DNA of 64,000 bases, taken from the NCBI GenBank assembly GCA_032690845.1, contig CM064434.1, positions 10,542,108-10,606,107 of the forward strand, in the 5' to 3' direction. Both the position numbers and the translations under genes were made by a program. The notes under the pieces were generated by a model, which ran no database searches, had not been told where the DNA came from, and saw only the letters and a program-made list of their open reading frames with translations. The DNA is from Eleusine coracana subsp. coracana. Taxonomy: Eukaryota; Streptophyta; Magnoliopsida; Poales; Poaceae. Positions 55,528-64,000 of this stretch are shown piece after piece (the stretch's first letter is position 1; every line of letters starts with the position of its first letter).

Positions 55528-57198
55528 TGAAAGTTGCCTAGGGGGGGGGGGTGAATAGGCAATCTAAAAATAATCGTGAAAAAAGACTAAAGAATAATCA
55601 AATAACCAGAAGTGACGGAACTTCCGTCGGGATCGACGGAACTTCCGTCGCCACGGAAATGACAGAACTTCTCACTACCCTTCCTCTAAGCAATGAACAA
55701 CACGGATAACAAAGAGAAGGAAACACTAGCTTGGTAGAGGTGAAGCTAATATAATGTAAGCCTAGAATTCTTGAATGAAGAATAGCTACATAATTAACAA
55801 ATGATACAAGCACAATAATATGAAAGAAATAAACAAGCACAAATATAAGAGCGGAAAAGTAAAGAGAGACACAAGAATTAACCTGAGGTTCGGCAACCAC
55901 ACTAAGTAGTTCCTACGTCCTCGTTGAGGAGCCACACAAAGTGGCCGGGTCTATCTCAACCCTTTTCCCCGCCAAGCAATCACAAAGATCATGCTTGGAT
56001 TTCTTTCTCCACTTGATTCTTTTCCTCCGGAGGCGAATCACACCTTCACAAACGTCCCTGACTCATCACACAAAGTTGGGAGTTCAAGGATGACGCCTAG
56101 CCGTCTAGGAGACCAAGTCTCCAAGAGTAACAAGCAAATCAAATCTTCATGGGGAGGGAAAGATGTGCTCAAGCTTTTGAGTGGATGGATTCAATCGTTT
56201 TGTGTTTAGATCTCTCTCACTTGGATTGGAATCTTAAGAACAAGTCTAGGAGTAAGAGAGGAGAGCTCTGGCTGAGGAGTGAGTGAAATGGCAAAGAATC
56301 GAACCCTTCCCACGGGGGAAGGGGTACTCTATTTATAGTGAGAGCTCAGAAACTAGTCGTTAGTGTGTTTTCTGGGTCTGACGGAACTTTCGTGGTTACC
56401 CATGGAACTTCTGTCAATTCAAATTTAACCGTTGTAAAGCACTGGCAGAGAGCAAAAGATGCTGTGACGGAACTTCCGCCAAGAGGTGACGGAACTTCCG
56501 TCACTCTCGGTTCGACAAGAAAGAAGGAGACTCACAGAACTTCCGTGAGAGCCACAGAGGTTCTTGGAGACGGAACTTCCGTCGTGGGGTGATAGAACTT
56601 CCGTCACTCTCGGTTAGACTGGAAGGAGGCTCACAGAACTTCCGTGAGAGCCAAAGAGGTTCTTGGAGATGGAACTTCCATCGTGGGGTGACGGAACTTC
56701 CGTCACTCTCGAGTGTGCAGAAGGTAGAAACCCGAGGCTGACGGAACTTCCATCACTAGGTGACGGAACTTCCATCACTCTCCGGTTAACATCATGTCCA
56801 GACCCGACGCTGACGGAACTTCCGTGAGAGGACTCACGAAACTTCCGTCACTCTCTAACTTGCTAAGTAAAAGGTTGATTCTTAGGCTTTGTTGGCTAGG
56901 TTTTCAAACGAATTGATTTAGATCTTGAGCACAATATTTCCCTTACTAGCAAGATAAGTTTTACCCCTCTTGATAGTTCGGCATACCTATGACTCAAAAG
57001 AAATAGCATAAAAGCTAAACTTGAACCGCTATGAGCCATTTTCTTTTCACTTTTATTGAGGGATAGACTTTCTCACATTAGTGGGTAATTAACTTTTCTG
57101 TTGATGATCTGCACATTTTCTTTATAAGCATGTTAGTACAATTTTAATCTTTTGTCATTAATCACCAAAACCCACTAGGGGACCTAGATGCATCTTCA
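55528..57198 (-). repeat. 5' LTR of the Sirevirus
   Basis: 1671 bp, partner of 45299-46967 with many substitutions and small indels. The TATA box (element strand) is at about 56329-56338. The quasi-palindrome array lies upstream at 56380-56860, with a promoter-distal pair at 55615-55655. Several repeat copies differ between the two LTRs at single bases. Confidence 0.92.
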
Positions 57199-57664
57199 CA
57201 AAGCAACTGTCTAGTAATCTCTTTGCTTGTTTCACCTCTGTTCCATCAAGCTCTATATCATCCTTGTAAAGCTTTCCTAAGACTCCCAATAATTTCTTGA
57301 TCGAAAACTTCCAACTTGAAGCGATTACTTGGGAAATTAGACTCAATTCCAGCTTCAGAGGCGTCTTGCGGACAGAAGGATCTCCTCATATTGAGCAATT
57401 CTTGCAAAAAATCAATAGGAATCCAGTCCATTGGCTCAAATTCATCAAGTGGTTTAGCATTCGCCAATGTCCTATCCCCCTTTGGTTTAGCAAAGTTACC
57501 TTCGAATTCCTTCAGGTGGTTGTCCAGAGTTGCAGCTTCTATCTTGGTATATTCCTTGTAGCTTGACAGAGTTGTCAGGGCGATCAGTTCCCCTGTTGTT
57601 GCAACTGCGCCGATCGGCTCAGAGATTGCACCGATAGGCCCAGAAAGCTGATTTCGTGGAGCAA
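57199..57664 (-). pseudogene. Athila-like gag/protease junction region
   Basis: The frame reads SSYKEYTKIEAATLDNHLKE, then MANAKPLDEFEPMDWIPIDF, FCPQDASEAG and DDIELDGTEVKQAKRLLDS. This is the region leading into protease, which resumes at 45298 across the Sirevirus. At its start it includes a translated palindrome pair (GPIGAISEPIGA, 57607-57641). The rest of gag is deleted. Confidence 0.7.
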
Positions 57665-58752
57665 CGACTAGTTTGAGGTTGTAAGCCTATATAACTTTGT
57701 TGCTGGGGTCTTGGAGACCTCTTTGGCTAGTGGAATACCTGAAAGAATTTGGTAAGGTCCAAGAGGAAAAGAGGAGAGCACTAGGAGGAGATATTGCATA
57801 TCTTGAGAGTGCTAGTGGAGAGTAACTTGAGCATCTTGCAGATCTAAGGCTAGGGTGTCCTTGAGTGTGTGATCTAGATTGTTACTCTTGGTCTATGGTG
57901 AGACCTAGACCGGTTAGGTGTTGGTGATCGAGCCTATCATGATCGATTGTGAAGGCCGTCACACGTTTGTACACGGTTTGAGCCCGCCGGTGAAAGGGGT
58001 ATCGCTAGTGAGCGCCCGTGTCGGCTCGAGGAGTCTAGCAAGTTCTCGAGGGAGGCGAGCTTGTGCTTTGTGCAGCGGTGACACCCATTGTGTCTTCACT
58101 CTAGGAGTGATTGTGGGCTTGTGGGCGAGAACTCCATTTGATGGCCGGAGGGACCAGGACTCCGGCGGGAGTGGTCCAACAAGGATTAGGGGAAGGCGCC
58201 ATCCTTCCGAGACCTCGAGAAAAAAAATCATGAGCCATCTCTTACTCTACTCCTTACTTTGATGCACTACTTTCCGCATTTATATACCGTGCTATTCATG
58301 CTTGTGTGCTTGCCTTGTTCTAGTTGATTCCCTTGTAGACCTGCATGAATAGGCTCTTTACTTGCTAGTAGTGTTTGAGCTTCCGCATTTGATCATTAGC
58401 ATGTATAGGAGTTGCATTGGTTTGATTGCTTACCCTTGTATGTGTTGTACTACTCATGCTCGTGTGCACTAGTTACTTATCTTGTAGAATTGCATGAGTA
58501 AGTTCCCTTGCTAGCTTGTGGTGTGCTTTTGCATTTCTTTATTACTAGCTTGCACAGGAGTTGTATTGCCTTTGTGTGATCCACTAGTATGCTTAGGTTG
58601 TTGTTCCTTTCATAGGTTCATTATCTTGCTAGTGTGATCACCACTAGGATTGCATAGGAGTTGTTTTTGAGTGGTCGGTTTTAGGAATTGGCGAATTTGG
58701 TATGTAGTGCGAGTTCCCGATTCACCCCCCTCTCGATCACTCGGTCCTTTCA

Positions 58753-60700
58753 GACCCTCTTGCTTCGAGCCCGAATATTACTCTTCCTGCATGTGATGAT
58801 GCTCCTGGTGTTGCCAATCATGTAATTGATGCAGATGTGGCAAACACTCTAGCTGGCCTTAAAGGAAAATTTGTTGTTGAATCAGGGACTGAGGATTTGG
58901 GTCGTGACTTAACTTTGGTTGACACCGCTTGAAGGGTTACTGGCAAAAGGTCAATGTTTCCCAAAGGGTGTGAAGGCTTTGCTGATCCTAAAGCATGGGC
59001 TGAAATGTGCTCTGTATCAGATGCTTTGATGGCTTCAGGTGCTAAACAATTCAAAGCTAAAGATTTGCGAGTTAACCTCACTCATATCCTAAGACATGTG
59101 CGTGAGTTTTATTTTTTTTGTTTTGTAATTTTGATTATTTTCACGCACATTTTTCTGACTTGTTACTTCATTTCGGGCTCACATGTTTGCTTGCATTGCT
59201 GTTGAGAAGAGTTCGTTGGAGCTAGCATCACTGGAGAATAAAGGGGTTGTATGCATCAGAGAATGCTTCGCTGAAAGAACACAATGCTGAATTGCAGACC
59301 ACAAAAGATCAAGCTGCCCTCGATGTCGCGCGGGCACAAAATGAGTTGAAGACTTTGCAAGCAGAGGTGGATGAGTTAAAAAAAAGTCTGTAGAACATCT
59401 GGAACCCGCTGAGGCTAGAGTGGCTGTACTCGAAGACGAGAACAAGACCTTGAAGCATGATGCATTGAGTCGCAACTACGGGTTTGGTACTCAAGCCATT
59501 GCCGCCCATCACTGATACCACGAAGTGCTGAATCAAGTAGGCGCGGAGCCTATGTCTCTTAACAATGGGTTGACTATGCATGAGGCCGTGTTTTTTCTAG
59601 TGGCTTGAGGCTAAGCTGGGCGCTTTGCCTAGAGTTATGGACAAATGTAACAATTATGGGTCGCTCCATACTGTTGAAGCTGCCTTTGGACTTCTAGAAC
59701 GCGAGGGTTATGATCACTTTCAGGCGATAGGTCGGCGAGACTTTCCGATTGGCGCCGATGCCAGGATAACTTATCCACGAAAGCTGGTGCCGCTGCATGG
59801 CGCCTTGCTATGAAGTTCTGGCGTGATCATGGGCGTGAAGCCGCTCGATGGGTTGTAGTTGAAAAGCTTGCTTAGCTATGATTTCTTTTCAAATTCTGGT
59901 TTTATTTCCTTACATACTTCTTGAGCCTAACATTTACTTCACCTAGACAGATCCGTGATGCTATGAAGACTACCGTTGGTAGTGAAGGCGAGGTTTTAGG
60001 CGAAGGAGATGTTGTTGGGAAGGATTCCATTATATCGGCCTCCTCGAGGAGCGAGTCAAAAAGAGCACCTCATGAGGTTTAGAATTGTTTTCGTTTGATG
60101 ACTGTCGATAGGGCACATTATGAGAGAGTGGAAAGGAGTTTTGTAAATGATGTTATTTATAATACTTGCTCTTCGGCTAGTGCAGGTGCCCAAAGTGTCG
60201 TCTGCGCGTGGTTCTGATGGCTCCACTTCTAGTGAATCTTCTGCACTACGTATGCTGTGGCCAATGGATGACAGTTCTCGTTCTCTGTTGAATGACGATG
60301 TTGAAGCCGTGCGTGCTTCAAGTAGCTCAAAGGTTATCCTAGGTTGCTTTGAGGCGCTAGATGCTGCCACAAAGAATGATGGGGTTCATAGCCAAACCTA
60401 GTCTACATTGCCGGGGGGTGGTGTAGTAACTTTAGATGCGGGTGTAGTTTGTGTAGGGAACTTTTCCCATTTATTTGAGCGCCGGACCAGATTCTCTGGA
60501 CTTGCTTTGCAGCATGCTGCTGCTACTGCATCGTCGCAAGGTAATCGCGAGACAAAATCGCCTGCGGAGGAATCCCGAGGAGACATTTGTCCTGAAGGTT
60601 CGGTGCTAAAATCACGACAAACGTGTCATGCAGTAGCTAAGTGTTCTATTAGCTCTATTATGAGTGCGTCTGTAGGAGGTGTTGATGGTTTGATTTAGGC
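58753..60700 (+). pseudogene. Tat antisense ORF, second half (coiled coil)
   Basis: It resumes after the GACCC duplicate in the frame left at 37317. A first block (58753-58932) reads SSPNITLPACDDAPGVANHV and onward to a TGA. 58954-59100 follows (MFPKGCEGFADPKAW, GAKQFKAKDLRVNL) and then a likely intron. A Glu/Lys-rich coiled coil spans 59200-59480 (ELQTTKDQAALDVARAQNEL). 59600-59870 has MDKCNNYGSLHTVEAAFGLL. 59950-60700 is Ser-rich and low complexity. Intron-like GT-AG edges and in-frame stops are mixed. The coiled-coil half corresponds to the C-terminal half of the first Tat antisense ORF. Confidence 0.55.
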
Positions 60701-60933
60701 GCGGTGCGCTTCCAACAGAGCTGTCAGAGCTTCTGGTGCTATTGGGGTTGAACGCTCAAGATTTGATCCCGGACCACCTCGCCCGGGTACAGTGTTGACA
60801 AATGGTCTATTTTGTTCCCCAGTTGGTATCTTCTGGGGTTGTTGTAAAGAGGAACCTATTGATTATGATTTTTAAATTTTTGTTCGAGGTGGCTTTTATG
60901 TTTGATGAATTTTGTGTACTTGTTCTATTTTGT

Positions 60934-62050
60934 TGCGTGAACCTTTCGATGGGTTTAGGCTGCAACAAACCCCTTAGCATTTTTCATTGAGTTTTTTGAA
61001 AAATGCCACCGTCCCCCTCGAAATGCTAGGGGCAAGGTATTTTTGCTCAAACCTTTCAACGGGTTTAGGCTGCAACGAGCCCCTTATCATTTTTACTAAG
61101 TTTTTTGAAAAGACGCCACCCTCCCCCTCGAAGTGCTAGGGGCAAGGTGTTTTTGCGTGAACCCTTCAACGGGTTTAGGCTGCAATGAGCCCCTTAGCAT
61201 TTTTCACTAAATTTTTGAAACAATGCCACCCTCACCCTTGAAGTGCAAGGGGCAAGGTGTTTTTGCGCGAACCCTTCGACGGGTTTGGGCTGCAACGAGC
61301 CTCTTAGCATTTTTTGCTAAGTTTATTGAAAAATGCCACGAGGTGTTTTTGCGCAAACCCTTCGATGGGTTTGGGTTGCAATGAGCCCCTTAGCATTTTT
61401 TGCTAAGTTTTTTTTTTAAAAAAATGCCACCCTCTTTCTCGAAGTGTTAGGGCGAGGTGTTTTTGCGTGAACCCTTTAACGGGTTTGGGCTGCAACGAGC
61501 CTCTTAGCATTTTTTGCTAAGTTTTTTGAAAAATACCACCCTCCTCCTCGATGATCTAGGGGCGAGGTGTTTTTGCGTGAACCCTTTGATAGGTTTGTGC
61601 TGCAACGAGCCCCTTAGCATTTTTCGCTAAGTTTTTTGAAAAACGCCACGAGGTGTTTTTGCGCGAACCTTTCGATGGGTTTGGGTTGTAATGAGCCTCT
61701 TAGCATTTTTTGCTAAGTGTTTTTTAAAACTCCACCCTCCCCCTCGAAGTGCTAGGGGCGAGGTGTTTTTGCGTGAACCCTTCAACGGATTTGGGCTGCA
61801 ATGGGCCTCTTAGCATTATTTGCTAAGTTTTTTTTTTGAAAATGCCACCCTCCTCCTCGATGAGCTAGGTGAGGTGTTTTTGCGTGAACCCTTCAATGGG
61901 TTTGGGTTGCAACGAGTCCCTTAGCATTTTTCGCAAAGTTTTTTTTTTGAAAAACGCCACCCTTCCCCTCGAAGTTCTAGGGGTGAGGTGTTTTTTTGCG
62001 AACCCTTCGATAGATTAGGGCTACAACAAGCCCCTTAGCATTTTTTTTGC
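60934..62050. repeat. Satellite-like tandem array, about 11 units of 85-115 bp
   Basis: Each unit reads GCGTGAACCCTTCGACGGGT, GGCTGCAACGAGCCCCTTAG, a T-rich GCTAAG block, GCCACCCTCCCCCTCGA and GGGGCGAGGTGTTTTT. Units at about 61271 and 61580 are short, lacking some 25 bp of the C-rich part, giving the order long x3, short, long x2, short, long x3, partial. Lies between integrase and the antisense ORF, where Tat/Ogre-type elements often hold tandem repeats that can seed satellites. Confidence 0.9.
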
Positions 62051-62339
62051 TAAATTAGCTGGTTGTGTGGCTTTAGCTCTTTGGGCTGTGCCATTGTGAT
62101 AGCTATGTTTTAGAGCGTCTGCTCTTGTTGAATACCGCAACCTCCTCGGGGAGGGTTGTTTTGACATGTTTTCTTGTACAAACTTTCCGCTTGGGAAAAA
62201 CAACTTTATAGATTTAACTGAGAGATTTACATTGGAACTACCTCGTTAAAAACATCACCCCTACGAATGGTTCCCCTTGTGTGGAAAAGAGTACAGTTCT
62301 TTTGAGAACGAGGTAAAGAAAAAGGAGAAAGAAAATCTA

Positions 62340-63560
62340 TCGGCTAAGCTCAAGGTATCACTTATAACTTTGTACTATGCTTGGTTGTTTACATATTTTT
62401 GATCGTTGTTCTCGTACACATAGAACTTGCGAAGGTTGTCCGCATTGCAGGAATGTTCCAGCTCTTCTCCTTGTGAAATCTGGAGTCTGTATGCTCAGTT
62501 TGTTTATTGTTGCCACAATGTACGGGCCTTCCCATTTGGGTTCCACCTTGCCTTTGGTTTCTTGTTCTAGGGCTTCAAAGTAGAACTAGGTCGCCTACCT
62601 TGTAAATTCAGGGTGTCACCTTTCGATCCCTCCATCGGTGTGTTTCCCTATGGCTACTTTCGAGGTTAGCAACTGTGCCAAGCCTGTCTACATCCATGAG
62701 GTCCTTTGTTTCCTCTTCCATTGGCCGTGGAGGCTTTGTGTTCTGGGTTCTGGGACTTTGGTGTGCAATTTCTTTGGGGGTGACTGCCTCCTCACTAAAT
62801 ATCAGTCAGAATGGCGAATATTTGGTTGCCATGTTCTCCATTGTGTTGTGTGACCATATGACCCTTGGGAGCTCTTCAGCCTATTTTCCTTTCTTGTCAT
62901 CCAGGAGTATTTTTTTGATTGCCTTGAATATGATGCTGCTTGCACGCTCGATGACTCCATTCAATTGAGGATGGTATACTGATGCAAAATCGACCTTTGT
63001 TCTGATGGAGTGGCAGAATTCTTTGAACATGTCATTTTTGAATTGTTGCCATTGTCGACTATTATGTCCTTCGGGACTTCGAAGCAATAGATGATGTTTT
63101 GCCAGAAGAACATTCTGATTGTGGTAGTAGAGATGTTTGTGATTGGCTTGTCTTTGATCCCTTTTGTGAAGTATTCGAGGGCTACTACCGCCCATCTGTA
63201 ATTTCCTAGAGCTACGGGTAGTGGCCCGACAATATCTATCCCCCAGCGCTAGAGTGGCCATGACAGTGCTATGAGTTGTGTTGGCTGGGACAATGTTGAT
63301 TGCCTATTTAAGATTTTCTGGCAAGCTTCACACATAGTTACTATTGTTGCAGCATCTTTGACCATTGTTGGCCAAAAGAAACCTTGTCTTATTCCCTTGG
63401 ATGTTGATGGTCATGGGCCGATGTACGATCCGCAAATGCCTTTGTGTATTTCTCTGAGCAACTCTATGTCCTCTGTTTGACTTAAGCATCTAAGTAACGG
63501 TGCGCATACTCCAGCTTTGTAAAGCTTGCCTTCAATGAGTTTATTGTTTTTAGCCTTTGC
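62340..63560 (-). pseudogene. Tat integrase, heavily frameshifted
   Basis: Pieces in order on the minus strand: DIVGPLPVALGNYRW and ALEYFTKGI (63240-63160), VPKDIIVDNG (near 63070), FKNDMFKEFC and FASVYHPQLNGVIERAS (63030-62940), then KWEGPYIVATI (about 62535) to a stop at 62358. DDE positions are recognisable. Frameshifts near 63050, a stop at 62881 and others make it dead. Confidence 0.85.
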
Positions 63561-63658
63561 TGCATCCTTTTTTCCTCTGATTCATTGTTTAGCTCATAAA
63601 AACCTTTGAGATGCTCTATGATCTACGAACTCTAGTCTTCGCTTGCGACAACGTGGAT

Positions 63659-64000
63659 TTATTTGGACTCTTGGAGGACTATTTTGATTGATGGATGAAT
63701 AATAGTTTCAAAGAATGTTTCTTGTGGTATTGAACCCCCTTTTGCTGCTACCTTTGCGAGCTCATCTGCCTCACTATTGAATTTCCTTTTGAGATACTGG
63801 ATATCGAAGCCCTTGAAGTACTTCTCCATACCTCGGATGATGCAATGGTACCTTTCGAGCTGATTGTCTTGGGTGGTAAACTCTTTATCATGCTGTCTGA
63901 CAACGATTTTGGAGTCTGTTTTGATCCTGCATCGTTGTACTTCGAGCGCTCTGACTTTTCCTAGCTTGAGGAGTACTGCTTCATATTCTGCTATGTTGTT
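63659..64000 (-). pseudogene. Tat RNase H domain, C-terminal part
   Basis: A 113-residue frame runs in from the window edge to a TAA at 63659-63661: NNIAEYEAVLLKLGKVRALE, IKTDSKIVVRQ, LERYHCIIRGMEKYFKGF, FNSEADELAKVAAK. It resembles the RNase H module between RT and integrase in Tat-group elements. This stretch is open; the neighbouring integrase is not. Confidence 0.85.

Larger units (their letters stand above)
45299..57198 (-). mobile_element. Full-length Sirevirus (SIRE/Maximus-type copia)
   Basis: 11.9 kb with LTRs of 1669 and 1671 bp. The 5-bp target duplication CAAAG is at 45294-45298 and 57199-57203. A tRNA-Met primer site, gag, pol, a third ORF and four polypurine-like tracts are present; long LTRs, extra ORF and several such tracts are Sirevirus traits. 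The LTRs differ at many positions, and gag-pol has stops and frameshifts, so it is older than the copia at 20980. Confidence 0.92.
37431..57664 (-). mobile_element. Athila-like Ty3/gypsy element, 5' end deleted
   Basis: Right to left: gag/protease junction, protease, RT/RNase H, integrase, three extra ORFs, a polypurine tract and the 3' LTR. The 5' LTR and most of gag are missing, and the right edge (about 57664) is a junction with no target duplication. It is interrupted by the 11.9-kb Sirevirus. Confidence 0.75.
37318..58752 (+). mobile_element. Sirevirus-like LTR (probably solo), split by Athila
   Basis: The left piece 37318-37430 starts TGTAAGGATC; the right piece from about 57665 ends CGGTCCTTTCA at 58752. 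The termini are inverted matches (TGTAAGGA / TCCTTTCA). They are flanked by an exact 5-bp target duplication GACCC (37313-37317 and 58753-58757). The right piece has CAACGACTAGTTTGAGG then a TATATAA box (57689-57695), parallel to the promoter region of the full Sirevirus below. No internal coding region remains, so it is either a solo LTR or two truncated LTRs. Confidence 0.7.
34328..64000 (-). mobile_element. Second Tat-type Ty3/gypsy element, split by nested insertions
   Basis: Read leftward: RNase H and integrase (64000-62340), a tandem array (62050-60934), the antisense ORF on + (35115-37317 and 58753-60700), a polypurine tract and the 3' LTR (34890-34328). The order matches the first Tat element at 1-5483. 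About 21.4 kb of foreign DNA (37318-58752) interrupts the antisense ORF. The 5' part lies outside the window. Confidence 0.8.

Noticed and set aside
60934..62050. Possible CRISPR-like array
   Set aside because: Whole units repeat with graded divergence; there are no unique spacers, and the host is a plant.

Overview
The window is nuclear DNA of a grass, probably a panicoid relative of sorghum, maize, Miscanthus or sugarcane. The species call is inference. The evidence is one intron-rich plant gene of clear PUX11 type, GC-rich monocot-style coding fragments, and a dense nest of grass transposable elements (Tat and Athila Ty3/gypsy, Sirevirus and other Ty1/copia, Stowaway, Tourist, hAT, PIF/Harbinger, LINE, SINE). 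I see no bacterial genes, rRNA, tRNA genes or CRISPR.

Layout. (1) 1-5483: 3' part of a Tat-type Ty3/gypsy element on +: integrase tail, spacer, an antisense spliced ORF with its own TATA box, and the 3' LTR. (2) 5.5-13.3 kb: AT-rich intergenic DNA with tandem repeats, Helitron-like termini, a broken zeatin O-glucosyltransferase-like copy, a Stowaway MITE, an hAT-like element and a copia gag scrap. (3) 13.4-31.1 kb: the only clearly functional host gene, a UBX-domain CDC48-adaptor-like gene on +. Its nine coding exons give 512 codons plus a stop. One 10.6-kb intron holds a copia remnant, a LINE end and a complete, structurally intact copia element (20980-26641) on the opposite strand with near-identical LTRs. 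(4) 31.35-34.3 kb: a PIF/Harbinger-like element containing a perfectly bounded hAT element, then a broken hAT transposase end. (5) 34.3-64.0 kb: a second Tat element on the minus strand, split by a four-level nest. A Sirevirus-like LTR (TSD GACCC) sits in its antisense ORF. A truncated Athila-like element sits in that LTR. A full-length 11.9-kb Sirevirus (TSD CAAAG) sits in the Athila. The Tat element resumes at 58.75 kb with the rest of its antisense ORF, a satellite-like tandem array and broken integrase and RNase H.

How the parts relate. Order of insertion can be read from the target-site duplications: Tat, then the Sirevirus-like LTR, then Athila, then Sirevirus. Removing the GACCC insertion and one duplicate leaves the Tat antisense reading frame continuous, which supports the boundaries.

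The most unusual signal is a short palindrome centred on CCGATCGG. It recurs as pairs about 19-21 bp apart at nine places in the Athila-like element, both in non-coding DNA and inside reading frames. The unrelated Sirevirus carries a different quasi-palindrome, ACGGAA-C-TTCCGT, at nearly the same spacing, next to its LTR promoter and between pol and ORF3.
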